From positions 37,980 through 101,979 of the forward strand of contig NZ_JAUUTW010000021.1 of assembly GCF_030676415.1 (NCBI RefSeq): a DNA stretch of 64,000 nucleotides, in the 5' to 3' direction. How positions within the stretch are numbered: the stretch's first letter is position 1; every line of letters begins with the position of its first letter. Shown piece by piece: positions 8,322 to 17,580 of this stretch. This DNA comes from Peribacillus frigoritolerans (GTDB lineage Bacteria; Bacillota; Bacilli; Bacillales; DSM-1321). A model generated the notes under the pieces. That model did no database searches, was not told the origin of the DNA, and worked only from the letters and a program-made list of their open reading frames with translations. Position numbers and translations under genes: made by a program.

Positions 8322-8605
8322 ATCTTTTTTAAATCATCTATAAAAATCAGCTCCGGGACTTATTATATGATACCAAACAATTGTATCGAACTGTTCAGCA
8401 CAACAACCCGAATCCAATAAGGAATTCGGGAAAAATCTCCATTCCAATATTTGAAGATTTTGGGTATGAGGCTATTGAATTCTATTGATATTGATCTGTA
8501 TCTTGACTTTTTATTTATGTAATAAAAAAACATGGGTATAAACAATTAAAAGTAATTCACCTTTTAATGCTGAGTTGAGAACATAAGTAATTGTAAATTA
8601 CCTTT
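8322..8605. other. Intergenic, no gene seen
   Basis: Nothing supported was found here. A minus-strand 60-residue frame at 8363-8545 has no ribosome binding site and no family look. Confidence 0.5.
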
Positions 8606-8824
8606 TCATGAGATAGGTGGAAACCAAACCAATTTATCACTGGAATCTTGAAATGACTGCGGTGAATCCCACAATTTTTTAAATGTACTATAGATTAAAT
8701 TATCAGAATTAATTTCAGACCCAGTGAGTTTAAAAGCAATATTCCCAAGCATACCTTTATGATTTGAATAGATTTTCGAAAAATAAACCCTATCTTTATT
8801 TAATATGTGATTAACAATTTCCTG
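8606..8824 (-). pseudogene. C-terminal fragment of an unrecognised protein
   Basis: A 72-codon frame without a start codon reads QEIVNHILNKDRVYFSKIYS and onward to a hydrophilic C terminus ending KLVWFPPIS. The composition is protein-like. Just upstream an ATG AGG AGA AAG AAT TGG frame runs into it in a different register, so one lost or gained base near 8825 would restore a longer product. I do not recognise the family. It is probably a decayed gene next to the IS110 element. Confidence 0.35.
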
Positions 8825-8929
8825 TTATTTTCCAATTCTTTCTCCTCATTACCAATATAACACTTACAGGTATAAATACCTTATATAGTTAAAAATGAAA
8901 CCTATTTTATGAAAATGTATGTTGGGTAA

Positions 8930-10545
8930 TACAAAAAGAATTTATGTCTTTCCCTCCCATGTCTCAACGGGTCAATTGCTCTCTCATTCCTTCGTCATGC
9001 CTATCCAAGGGGTGGAGGCCAGTTATGCTAACCTGATGGGTCACCCCTTTTGTTCAAGAAACCTGGTACTCCGTACATATTTGAAATCCTACGAATAAGA
9101 CAACATTCAAAATTACAGTTGACTATTTTAAAATGATACATTTTATATAACTAATGTTTTATTTCTATGCTGCTAAAGGGATTGATACTTGGACTTTTTT
9201 TGGACAATAAGACTCGTTTCGTCGTGCTATTCCTACAAAAATCCTTGCTAGTTTACCTATCAGTTTCATGATTGATTTCATTTTTTTTATCTTCTTTACC
9301 TTCACATTATGGGAATGGAAGGCTTTAAACTCAGGGTTATTCATCACAAGGCTCATAGTTGCTAAGTAGAGGAATCGTGTAGTCTTGACCTTCCACGCTT
9401 TGAAATAACAATCTGACCTTTCCATTTGCCTGAACTTGCTTCAGCTAGATGTAATCCCGTATGCCGTAATAGAGAGTTCCCGTGAGAGAAACCACTTAGA
9501 TCTCCTGATTCACCCAGTATCCCAGCTAATGAAATTTCACTTATTCCTTTAATCATAAGAAGTTTTTTTGCAAATGGTATTTTGTAGAGAACTTCTTTAA
9601 CTTGCTGTTCAACTCTTTTGAGTTGTTTTACAGCGAGGTCATATTCCTCTAATAATTGTTCTAAATGGAATTTATAAGCATCAAGAGCTTGTCCGGTCCC
9701 AATAGAGGATTTGGCTAGATTGATTAGTAATGGAGCCTTCTTGGGTCCTGGTTGTCGTTTCATTAAAGACTTCCACCCCCTCATGACATCTGGTGTTTCT
9801 AGTGAAGATATTTCATCCGGTGTAGGAAATAAACGAAGGGTTGCGATCGCCCCTTTGCACGTTACACCTTTAAACACTTGTCTGAGTTCAGGAAAGACCA
9901 CATCCACCCATCGATTTACTTGATTAATAGACATCACGAGACGTTTAACAATTCCATCACGGTTAGAAATTAGAACTCTAAGTTTCTCAAATGATTCGGA
10001 TGTGGGACGAACAAAGGAATAATAGCCGTTTTTAACCATATCCGCAATAACGAGGGCATCTTTTTTATCACTTTTCGATTGAGTATTGTCACGATTCTCT
10101 TTATTCCTTTTTACTAAGTGGGCATTCACAGTAACTACCTCAATATTTTGTTTATCCAGCCATTTTGATAGGTTAATCCAATAATGTCCTGTAGGTTCCA
10201 TACCCACTATTGTGGAATCTAAGTTTTTTAGTTTTTGTAAGTTTTGAATCCAACTTAATAGTTTTACGAACCCCTCTTCATTATTTTCAAATGTAAGAGG
10301 ATCCCCAAGTACAATTCCACGGAAGTTAACAGCTCGAGCAACGTGTAATTGTTGGGCTATATCCACACCTACAATTAGATGTGTATCGGAAATTCTTTCT
10401 ATTAGTTGATTTTGTTTGTCTTGCATTTTAAAATTCATAGTAAGGCTTCCTCCTTAAGATTTTGAGTTAGATTGGACTCTATACTCGTATCTTACTGAGG
10501 GGCTCTATTTTTTTCAAACCTGATATTTAACGATCTACAGGAAAT
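8930..10545 (-). mobile_element. IS110-family insertion sequence (inactive)
   Basis: It contains the frameshifted IS110 transposase gene at 9165-10438, with about 105 nt of 5' flank before an intergenic repeat begins at about 10546 and at least 230 nt of 3' non-coding sequence. IS110 elements lack terminal inverted repeats, so the ends given here are estimates. A folded segment at 8940-9060 (AAGGGGTG pairing with CCACCCCTT) is a candidate for the non-coding (bridge) RNA region. Confidence 0.55.
9165..10438 (-). pseudogene. IS110 transposase, frameshifted
   Basis: The N-terminal DEDD domain is visible: VGVDIAQQ with Asp26, GMEPTGHYW with Glu81, and SDKKDALVIADM carrying the last acidic residues. 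A C-terminal Transposase_20 part begins with MIKGISEISLAGILGESG. The main frame ends early at 9362, after RGRSRL. The missing tail (RFLYLATMSLVMNNPEFK, to a stop at 9165) is in another frame, so one base was lost near 9385. The full product would be about 420 residues. The catalytic serine region straddles the break, so this copy should be inactive. TAAGGAGG lies just before the start. Confidence 0.85.
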
Positions 10546-10550
10546 GCTAA

Positions 10551-10624
10551 ACTGCCCCGTTAGTGCCATAAGAAAAGGAGCTGCTGATCAGCTCCTGGTA
10601 ATGAAGTAAAGCACCCGTTCGTTC
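10551..10624. repeat. Intergenic repeat R1 with terminator hairpin
   Basis: It contains CTGCCCCGTTAGTGCC, the hairpin AGGAGCTGCTGATCAGCTCCT, and GAAGTAAAGCACCCGTT. Similar segments recur at 12418-12440, 13377-13470 and 13496-13557. This resembles a repeat scattered between genes of Bacillus cereus-group genomes; that link is from memory. The IS110 element ends beside it. Confidence 0.65.
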
Positions 10625-10727
10625 AAAAAAAAGCGAACCTTATTAAGTAATCGTTCCCGATTCCTCATAATATAATTGCATTAAAAATTATGAGTATAAA
10701 AAGTATCTTTTTATTCCCATTACACAA

Positions 10728-11483
10728 TTACAAATGACTCCCTCCGGTTACGTCCATATTATGCCCCGTAATAAAACTTCCTTTTTCACTTGCTAGAAAC
10801 GAAACAGCATTTGCAATTTCTTCGGGTTGACCCTCTCTTTTTAAAGCACTCATATTCTTTGCATTTGCTTGGCCTTCTTCAGTATGTAACCAGTTAGCAG
10901 TTGAATCCGTGTCAATGATTCCGGGCATCACTGAATTAACCGTAATTCCTTTGGCCCCTAATTCTTTGGCAAGTGTAAATGTCATTGTATTAATGGCACC
11001 TTTTGTCATGCTGTATACCATCATATGCGGAAATGCAATACGTGTCACACCGGATGATAGGTTAATTATTCTACCATTGAACTCTAAAAATTCGATTAAT
11101 GATTGCGTAATAAAATATGGAGCTTTAACATTCGCATTAAATAGTCGATCGAACTCATCATAGTCCACTTCACCAAATCCATTTGACGTAGCATGTCCTG
11201 CATTATGAACGATTATATGCAATGATACATCATTCTCTTCAATTAACATTTTTCTAGTTTTCTCTATAAATGCTTCAATTCCTTCACTGGAATTAAAATC
11301 ACCTTGAATTAATTTCACTTGTCTGCCACTTAACTCAATTTCTTTTTTTAGCTCATTCGCTTTTTCGGTGTTTTGATTGTAGTGCAACAATATATTAAAT
11401 CCATCTGTTGCAAGTTGTATTGCGACTGACTTACCTATTCCTCTAGATGCTCCCGTTACCAATGCATATTTATTTTTCTTCAT
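10728..11483 (-). CDS. SDR-family oxidoreductase
   Basis: A 251-residue NAD(P)-dependent short-chain dehydrogenase: TGASRGIGKSVA for the nucleotide (Rossmann) site, NAGHA, a catalytic Ser in NLSSG, Tyr-x-x-x-Lys in YSMTKGA, and PGIIDTDS. AAAGGAGGGAGTACAC precedes the ATG. The substrate cannot be told from sequence; it is FabG-like in length. A MerR regulator lies 54 nt downstream in the same orientation. The pair sits between repeats and pseudogenes, suggesting an accessory region. Confidence 0.85.
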   Translation of the reverse strand: MKKNKYALVTGASRGIGKSVAIQLATDGFNILLHYNQNTEKANELKKEIELSGRQVKLIQGDFNSSEGIEAFIEKTRKMLIEENDVSLHIIVHNAGHATSNGFGEVDYDEFDRLFNANVKAPYFITQSLIEFLEFNGRIINLSSGVTRIAFPHMMVYSMTKGAINTMTFTLAKELGAKGITVNSVMPGIIDTDSTANWLHTEEGQANAKNMSALKREGQPEEIANAVSFLASEKGSFITGHNMDVTGGSHL

Positions 11484-11537
11484 GTGTACTCCCTCCTTTT
11501 AAAGAGAGTGTAAAGGTTAACCTAGGGGTAAGGTCAA

Positions 11538-12344
11538 TTATATAGAAGGGAAAATAAATATCGAAAGGCGCTTTGATGAATATAGATAATCATCAGGGTT
11601 TAATATTCGTTCATAAATATAGGGTTCAGACAATTCAAATTCGTTATTTTCCATTATTTCTTTTATCTTTAGCGCTGATTCTTCTTGATAAGGATTTACT
11701 TCGTAATAAAACTGCGTCGTATCAAAACCAAAATAGCTTGTGTTAACGATGTGATTTAATTTCTGATTTTCTACTTGTAGAGCGATGCTAACAGGATATA
11801 TTTGATTATCAATCAATTTATATTTAATAATCTTATCTTTCACACTCACTTTCAGCCCTTTAATCATTTCATCTGAATTATTCAGCGCCACACATATATT
11901 TTTATTTGGTTCTATGTTGTATTCATATACAATCACTGGTTCTATATACTCTTTTTTGACCGCAATATTTGATTTAGTAATCATATTACTTAGGATTTCT
12001 AATTGATTTATTGCTTGATTGGCAGCTTTTACTTTATTCTTTTCTTGGTGAAGCTTTTCATCTATTAAATTATTTATCTCTTCATCTGACAATTCTTCAT
12101 TCATGATTTCACGAATTTCATTCAACGTAAAACCAGCTTGTTTTAATAAATTTATTCGTTTAGCAGCTAGTAGCTGATTTTGATCATAATATCGATAATC
12201 ATTATCTGGATGAATAAATATAGGGTTCAAAATATTATGTTTATCATAAATATACAAAGCTTTCCGTGATAAGCCAGTTAACTTGCTAAAATCTTTTATT
12301 CGAAGCCAATTATTATTCACTAATGAATCACACCTACTATCCAT
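11538..12344 (-). CDS. MerR-family transcriptional regulator
   Basis: The N-terminal helix-turn-helix of MerR proteins is clear: WLRIKDFSKLTGLSRKALYI and YRYYDQNQLLAAKRINLLKQ. A coiled-coil linker follows, then a C-terminal effector-like half of about 140 residues resembling GyrI/BmrR-type ligand domains. It has no conserved metal-binding cysteines. The given ATG has no obvious ribosome binding site; GTG at 12320, after AGGTG, is an alternative start. It probably controls a nearby efflux or detoxification gene, perhaps the SDR 54 nt away, but no operator was identified. Confidence 0.75.
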   Translation of the reverse strand: MDSRCDSLVNNNWLRIKDFSKLTGLSRKALYIYDKHNILNPIFIHPDNDYRYYDQNQLLAAKRINLLKQAGFTLNEIREIMNEELSDEEINNLIDEKLHQEKNKVKAANQAINQLEILSNMITKSNIAVKKEYIEPVIVYEYNIEPNKNICVALNNSDEMIKGLKVSVKDKIIKYKLIDNQIYPVSIALQVENQKLNHIVNTSYFGFDTTQFYYEVNPYQEESALKIKEIMENNEFELSEPYIYERILNPDDYLYSSKRLSIFIFPSI

Positions 12345-12417
12345 TGTATTTAAATTTTTCTTAGATAATTACTGGATAACCTTTAAACCAATCATTATTC
12401 GACTAGCCCGACCTTAA

Positions 12418-12440
12418 GCTCTTGCACCCGTTAGTTATCT
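12418..12440. repeat. Intergenic repeat fragment R4
   Basis: TTGCACCCGTTAGTTATCTT matches the 3' part of the R1/R2 repeats. It overlaps the stop codon of the broken DUF2971 gene. Confidence 0.5.
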
Positions 12441-13316
12441 TATCTGCAGGATACTATAAAAAATCCTTGCTTTAGGTGCATATCTTTCAATTAAGGATGT
12501 TAATAAAATATGGTGTGCTTCTGATACTGATGCTTTTGGTCCAAGTATAAATTCTGCTTCATTAAAAATTCCCGGATCCTAGATTCACATCAATAAACTT
12601 GTCTATTGTTGGATAGGTTTCTAAATCTAAAGTTTCTTTTGTTATTTCATCATCTGGAAAGGCAAGGATTCTAAATCTCCATTCCTGTTTAAATTCCCAA
12701 CGTTTCTCCTTAAACATTCCTAAATCGTGAAGGTTAATTCTTATAAAAATAGTCATGTGATTTGTGTGAAATTTTGGAATGTAGATGTTTTTCTTCGTTT
12801 GTATAGGTACACTTTATTTGGTCCCTAAATTCTACTTGTATGGAAAACTAATGTTGATTCCTTCTTTGTATGTTAATACAGTCAGCATATCTTATTTGAG
12901 AACCACCCTTTTCCAATATTGTAGGAGTGTCTCTTCCTTTAAACATATTGACAGATAATTTAATTCTTACTCCATCCATATCTCTAGTGTACATTCTCCA
13001 CATTGGAATTGATTCATCAGAATGACTTGTCCAACTTGAAGTGAATATTGCGGTATTAGCTAAAGGGAAATCTAGTGACTTTGCTTCGTTTTTATCATTT
13101 ACTCCATCCAATCTGCAAAAATCTTAATGTATTATACTTTAAAATTAAAGCTAGACTTTCAAGTGAAGTGTAATGATAAAGATGTTCAGGTAACTCTGTA
13201 ATTCCCATTTCACCCCACATGAAATCATCAGTATAAATTATTTCTCCAAAGCAATTAATATACATAAAAGGTCCCCTTAACTTTGGATTGTCAAAAACAT
13301 TTTCCCACAAGAACAA
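12435..13316 (-). pseudogene. Broken DUF2971 gene
   Basis: Four minus-strand pieces align in order to one DUF2971 protein of about 290 residues. They are LYHYTSLESLALILKYNTLR (13095-13316), NTAIFTSSWTSHSDESIP with MWRMYTRD (12848-13111), KEKRWEFKQEWRFRIL (12562-12756) and FILGPKASVSEAHHILLTSL (to a stop at 12435). At least three frameshifts separate them, near 13100, 12850 and 12580. DUF2971 proteins often lie in phage or defence islands; their function is unknown. It is not expressed as an intact protein. Confidence 0.8.
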
Positions 13317-13376
13317 AAAAATTACTTCCCTTTAATACTTTAATATATTGTACTCTTATTATTTATTTCCTGCTTC

Positions 13377-13470
13377 TTCAACAAACCTGCCCCGATAGTT
13401 GCATGCATAAAGAAAGAGGTGCCAAAGCAACTCCCTTATTGAAGTAAAGCACCTGTTAGTTTTAGTACAG
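13377..13470. repeat. Intergenic repeat R2
   Basis: TTCAACAAACCTGCCCCGATAGTTGC, a hairpin-like AGAGGTGCC segment, and then GAAGTAAAGCACCTGTTAG with TTTTAGTACAG. It parallels R1 and is followed by the partial copy R3 25 nt later. Confidence 0.65.
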
Positions 13471-13495
13471 TCCTTCAAAAACTAACTTTGGAATA

Positions 13496-13557
13496 AGAAA
13501 AAGAGGTGCCATAGCTACCTCCATTGTTCAAATAAACCTCTCTATAGTTTAAGTACA
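13496..13557. repeat. Intergenic repeat R3 (tandem partial copy)
   Basis: AAAAAGAGGTGCCATAGC and AGTTTAAGTACAAAT match the middle and end of R2; the CACCCGTTAG core is degenerate. It lies directly downstream of the Lrp-type regulator and may act as its terminator region. Confidence 0.5.
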
Positions 13558-13580
13558 AATCCCCCATTTTTATTAATGTT

Positions 13581-13988
13581 TTATTTATTAATAACAATAG
13601 ATAATTTATAGTTTGCATACTTGTTTAACTCTAATAAAAATTGATTTAACGCTTCATTACTTGGAAACCTGCACTCCAAAAGATAACAGCTATCTCCACT
13701 GATTTTATAATTATTGATGACATACCCCTCCTTTGTTTGGATAAATGAGAGATAAGGTTGATGGTGTGTACCTTCTATATAGATATTGATAAAGGCATAC
13801 GTAAAGCACCCTAATTTCGCTTGATTTACTTTAATGCTATACCCCTCAATAACCCCATTGTACTCTAATTTCTCCACTCTAGCTGCGGCTGCTGGTCCTG
13901 TTAAGTGAACTCTCTCCCCTAATTCTTTCATCGTAATCCGGCTATTGCTACATAACTCCTCAATAATTCGCTTATCTGTTTGATCCAT
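13581..13988 (-). CDS. Lrp/AsnC-family regulator
   Basis: The start is ATG at 13988 (AAAGGAGTTGACGTTCAG upstream), giving 135 residues that begin DQTDKRIIEELCSNSRITMK, the classic Lrp N terminus. The earlier in-frame start at 14021 lacks a ribosome binding site. An HTH domain is followed by a RAM-type ligand domain. It is divergent from the MBL-fold hydrolase gene at 14123 with 134 nt between, so autoregulation and control of that gene and perhaps the MFS transporter are plausible. Confidence 0.85.
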   Translation of the reverse strand: MDQTDKRIIEELCSNSRITMKELGERVHLTGPAAAARVEKLEYNGVIEGYSIKVNQAKLGCFTYAFINIYIEGTHHQPYLSFIQTKEGYVINNYKISGDSCYLLECRFPSNEALNQFLLELNKYANYKLSIVINK

Positions 13989-14122
13989 CTGAACGTCAAC
14001 TCCTTTCAAAAATAAAGTCAAACGCCTAAAACACTTTATTTTATCTGTGTATTTGAATGCTGCTCATATTATACACTTAACACTGTTAGGAAACACACAT
14101 GTAAAGAAAGGGAGTTTTAAAG

Positions 14123-14887
14123 ATGAAGATTACACAAATTCGAAATGCAACGATAGTTGTAGAATATGCAAATAAAAAGTTTTTAATTGATCCTATGTTA
14201 GCAGAGAAAGGTACGTACCCATCTTTCCCTGGTACGATTAGGCAAGGTCAAAACAATCCTTCAGTGAGTTTACCAACCTCTGTTGACGATATTATTAGTG
14301 GAGTTGATGCAGTCATTGTGACTCACTTACATTTAGACCATTTTGACGAGGCAGCGCAAAGACTATTATCAAAAGATATGAAAATGTTCGTTCAAAATGA
14401 AGAAGATGCAAAGGAAGTCCAAAATACCGGGTTCCAAAATGTAGAGGTATTAACAAAGGACACTGTCTTTGAAGGCATCCAATTAGTGAAAACAAGAGGC
14501 GAGCATGGAAGAGGAGAAGAACTATTAAAGCGTATGGGGGAAGTATGTGGCGTTGTCTTTAAACATCCAAGTGAAAAAACATTGTACGTAGCTGGTGATA
14601 CAGTCTGGTATGAAGGTGTACAGGAAGAATTAGATACCCATAAACCAGATATTATTGTCATCAATGGCGGAGATAATCAATTTATAGAATATGGTTCTCT
14701 CATTATGGGAAAAGAAGACATCTATGAAGTACACAAGGCGGCTCCTAATGCTAAGGTTATTTCTGTTCATATGGAAGCTGTTAACCATTGGACACTATCT
14801 AGAGAAGAATTAAAAAACTTTAGTAAAGAAAAAGGATTCTCAAGTAATATTTTAGTACCAGAAGATGGTGAATCCTACACATTTTAA
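14123..14887 (+). CDS. MBL-fold metal-dependent hydrolase
   Basis: A 254-residue UlaG-type metallo-beta-lactamase fold protein. It carries the zinc motif THLHLDHFD, a metal-ligand Asp in AGDTVWYEG, INGGDNQF, and a distal His in SVHMEAVNHW. GAAAGGGAG precedes the ATG. The substrate is unknown; members of this group include lactonases and phosphodiesterase-like enzymes. It is divergent from an Lrp regulator and followed by its own terminator. Confidence 0.85.
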   Translation: MKITQIRNATIVVEYANKKFLIDPMLAEKGTYPSFPGTIRQGQNNPSVSLPTSVDDIISGVDAVIVTHLHLDHFDEAAQRLLSKDMKMFVQNEEDAKEVQNTGFQNVEVLTKDTVFEGIQLVKTRGEHGRGEELLKRMGEVCGVVFKHPSEKTLYVAGDTVWYEGVQEELDTHKPDIIVINGGDNQFIEYGSLIMGKEDIYEVHKAAPNAKVISVHMEAVNHWTLSREELKNFSKEKGFSSNILVPEDGESYTF

Positions 14888-14925
14888 TAGAAACACCGAC
14901 AAACAGTGTTTTAAAAATAAGAAAT

Positions 14926-14970
14926 AGAAGAAGCTCATAATTATCGAAAATTTAATTATGAGCTTCTTCT
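14926..14970 (+). terminator. Rho-independent terminator
   Basis: AGAAGAAGCTCATAATTA and its complement form an 18-bp stem with a 9-nt loop, 39 nt after the MBL hydrolase stop. A proper T-run is lacking. Confidence 0.75.
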
Positions 14971-15053
14971 AATGACGATATAAATGAAATGTTCCAAGTA
15001 TGACAAAACAAACATGACAAGCTACAAGGATATTTCGTTAGGAGGTAGAGTTC

Positions 15054-16373
15054 ATGACAATCACAGCAAAAGATACAAATGTATCAACACAGCAGCCTAT
15101 ATGGTTGCAAGAATATATTGATTCACCAGAAAGACAAATACAGCTTTATAAAAAAACATTAAGAATTTTGATTCTTTCACAAATCTTTGGGGGAGCAGGA
15201 CTTGGAGCCGGTATAACAGTAGGAGCGCTTCTTGCACAAGACATGCTAGGGACTGAAAATGCGGCAGGAATTCCAACTGCCCTATTTACTTTAGGTTCTG
15301 CAGGAGCTGCCCTACTTATAGGCCGGTCTTCACAACGTTTTGGCCGTAGAGCAGGACTTGCAGGTGGTTTCCTTGCAGGTGGGTTAGGTGCTGTTGGTGT
15401 TATCATTGCAGCTTTAACCAACAGCATCCCACTTTTATTTATTTCTCTTTTTATTTATGGAGCTGGTACGGCGTCTAATCTACAAGCGCGATATGCAGGG
15501 ACAGACCTTGCAACAGATAAACAAAGGGCAACTGCTGCAAGCATGGCCATGGTTTCCACTACCTTGGGTGCTGTAGTTGGTCCTAACTTGGTCAATAGAA
15601 TGGGAGAATTTGCGGATTCAATTGGTGTTCCAACCTTGGCTGGCCCCTTTATCTTGTCGGCAGCTGCTTTTATCATCGCCGGATTATTTATCTTAATTTT
15701 TCTTCGTCCAGACCCTTTGGTTGTGTCTACAGCTATTGCGAATGCTAAGAAAAAAGACGATACCGCACAGACAGGGACAAATTTAAAGAATGCTACCATA
15801 AACAAAAAGGGTGTTGTTGTAGGGGCTGTCATTATGATTTTGACTCAATTTGTCATGGCAGCCATTATGACAATGACACCAATTCATATGGGACATCATG
15901 GTCATGGTTTGAGAGAAGTAGGATTAGTTATAGGTTTCCATATAGCAGCTATGTACCTTCCTTCACCATTGACAGGTTTACTGGTAGATAAGCTTGGCCG
16001 TATTACTATGGCTGTTGCTTCTGGTCCTACACTCCTAGCCTCTGGATTGGTGGCAGCTTTTGCACCGGTAGGTTCAATGCCTCTGCTTACCCTGGCGTTA
16101 GTACTACTAGGTTTGGGCTGGAACTTTGGTTTAATAAGTGGGACTGCTCTCATTATAGATTCAACACACCCATCTGTGCGTGCAAAAACACAAGGATCAG
16201 TCGATGTCCTATTTGCACTGTCAGGAGCAGCTGGTGGGGGGATATCAGGAATGGTAGTCGCTCATTCTAGTTTTGCAGCATTATCACTTTCTGGAGCCAT
16301 TCTGTCACTAGTGCTTATTCCTGTAGTTGTTTGGTCTCGGAAAAGTCCAAACAAAGAGCTAAGAATGATGTAA
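15054..16373 (+). CDS. MFS transporter
   Basis: A 439-residue integral membrane protein with about 12 hydrophobic segments and a central hydrophilic loop near residues 225-245 (KKKDDTAQ). It has MFS motif A-like loops (GRSSQRFGRRAG and DKLGRITMA) after the second and eighth segments. TTAGGAGGTAG precedes the ATG. A His/Gly stretch (HMGHHGHG) lies in an external loop. The substrate is not evident; drug or metabolite export is the usual role. Confidence 0.85.
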   Translation: MTITAKDTNVSTQQPIWLQEYIDSPERQIQLYKKTLRILILSQIFGGAGLGAGITVGALLAQDMLGTENAAGIPTALFTLGSAGAALLIGRSSQRFGRRAGLAGGFLAGGLGAVGVIIAALTNSIPLLFISLFIYGAGTASNLQARYAGTDLATDKQRATAASMAMVSTTLGAVVGPNLVNRMGEFADSIGVPTLAGPFILSAAAFIIAGLFILIFLRPDPLVVSTAIANAKKKDDTAQTGTNLKNATINKKGVVVGAVIMILTQFVMAAIMTMTPIHMGHHGHGLREVGLVIGFHIAAMYLPSPLTGLLVDKLGRITMAVASGPTLLASGLVAAFAPVGSMPLLTLALVLLGLGWNFGLISGTALIIDSTHPSVRAKTQGSVDVLFALSGAAGGGISGMVVAHSSFAALSLSGAILSLVLIPVVVWSRKSPNKELRMM

Positions 16374-16488
16374 ATCATTTCCCTCAAAAAGAAGCACCAG
16401 AACAAGTTACGTCACTTATGGAGGCATGTTTCTAATTGTAAATGAAATAACAATTAAAGCCATCAATAATTTTTAGAAAAAGCAAGAA

Positions 16489-16516
16489 CAACCCCCCCTT
16501 GTTTCTCAAGGGGGTT
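16489..16516 (+). terminator. Rho-independent terminator
   Basis: AACCCCC and GGGGGTT arms with CTTG/CAAG extension around a TTTCT loop, followed by CAATTTG. It ends the MFS transporter transcript. Confidence 0.8.
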
Positions 16517-16816
16517 CAATTTGTCTAGTTTTATCGTTTATGTAGGAGTTTAAAATTTTCAAACAACGTGTACGCGGTAAAAATTGAAAGTTTTCTTGAA
16601 ACTATAGTTACCAATACAGGAGCAGAACGAGGGTTCGGTTCTTTGTTTGGCTGGGACTTACCTGAAGACACAATCTTTTATGATGAAATTTTCAATACGG
16701 AAACGATAACTAGCCTTGCAAAAAGTTTCATTAATTTTCCAAGTTTTGAATTTTACTTTTACTTACAAACCTTGTCATCTAAAAAGTCCATTATTGAAAT
16801 AAAATTCATAATATCA

Positions 16817-16860
16817 TTGACAGTGTTTACTTAACATATTAAAATTCTTTATATGTTAAC
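16817..16860 (+). promoter_or_regulatory. bioY promoter with overlapping operator
   Basis: TTGACA at 16817-16822 and TAAAAT at 16840-16845 are separated by exactly 17 nt, a near-consensus sigma-A promoter. An inverted repeat, TTAACATAT and ATATGTTAA (16831-16859), covers the -10 box. Its TTAAC/GTTAA half sites and spacing resemble BirA operators of Firmicutes biotin genes, so repression by BirA with biotin is likely. Confidence 0.65.
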
Positions 16861-16897
16861 TTGTTATACAACTAGGTTTACATTAGGGGGAAACACG

Positions 16898-17470
16898 ATG
16901 AAGGAACGTCATGAGAAGTTAAGAATGATGATGGTTACAGCTTTTTTCGCAGCACTTATAGGAATACTTGCCCAAATTACAATTCCTCTGCCCTTAGTAC
17001 CGATTACAGGGCAGACTCTAGCTGTTGGACTGGCAGCGACAATACTGGGTTCACGTTATGGAACCTCTTCCGTTTTATTATACTTGTTCATAGGGGCAGC
17101 GGGAGTACCAGTATTCGCTGAAATGTCTGGAGGACTAGCTAAGATATTCGGTCCGACTGGCGGTTATTTATTATCCTATATCCCGACAGTATATATAACG
17201 GGTCTTATATTGGAAAAAACCCGTTTCTCAGTTGCAATGGCTTTCCTTGCAAATACAATCGGGATGATACTTACTTTGGTCATCGGTACGGTTTGGTTAA
17301 AATATATGAGTTCATTATCTTGGCCAGTGGCATTTGCCAGCGGTTTTGCTCCATTTATCATCGTAGGAGTTTTAAAGGCATTCCTTGCATCTTGGCTTGG
17401 CATTACAATCCGTTCAAGGTTAGCGTCGGCTAATATGCTGCCAAAAAAAAATGCACCACTTTCACAATGA
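16898..17470 (+). CDS. bioY: Biotin transporter BioY
   Basis: The start is ATG at 16898 after AGGGGGAAACACG, giving 190 residues. The family pattern is clear: PLPLVPITGQTLAVGLAATI, LGSRYGTSSVLLYLFIGAAG, GPTGGYLLSY, and six hydrophobic segments. BioY is the substrate-binding membrane (S) component of the ECF-type biotin uptake system. No biotin synthesis genes are near. The operator-like repeat upstream supports control by biotin. Confidence 0.92.
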   Translation: MKERHEKLRMMMVTAFFAALIGILAQITIPLPLVPITGQTLAVGLAATILGSRYGTSSVLLYLFIGAAGVPVFAEMSGGLAKIFGPTGGYLLSYIPTVYITGLILEKTRFSVAMAFLANTIGMILTLVIGTVWLKYMSSLSWPVAFASGFAPFIIVGVLKAFLASWLGITIRSRLASANMLPKKNAPLSQ

Positions 17471-17486
17471 TGGGTAAATGAAGAAG

Positions 17487-17516
17487 AGGGAGGGTACCGC
17501 TTGTGGTACCCTCTTT
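17487..17516 (+). terminator. Rho-independent terminator
   Basis: GGGTACC and GGTACCC pair around GCTTGT and are followed by TCTTTT. It lies 17 nt after the bioY stop. Confidence 0.85.
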
Positions 17517-17550
17517 TACATCTATATACAAATTCCAGAACACTACATAA

Positions 17551-17580
17551 AAAAAAGACTCTTAATAAAGAATCTTTTTT
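17551..17580. terminator. Weak bidirectional hairpin
   Basis: AAAAAAGACT and AGAATCTTTTTT pair imperfectly. It could terminate leftward transcription of the YusW-like gene, although 180 nt away. Confidence 0.4.

Larger units (their letters stand above)
16374..16897. other. Intergenic with terminator and bioY promoter
   Basis: It holds the MFS terminator at 16489-16516 and the bioY promoter/operator at 16817-16860. An 88-residue frame at 16568-16834 (starting GTG, no ribosome binding site) runs through the promoter and is probably not a gene. Confidence 0.6.

Noticed and set aside
16568..16834. 88-residue frame upstream of bioY
   Set aside because: GTG start without ribosome binding site, and the 3' end covers the bioY promoter. 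Some stretches look protein-like, so a remnant is possible but not supported.
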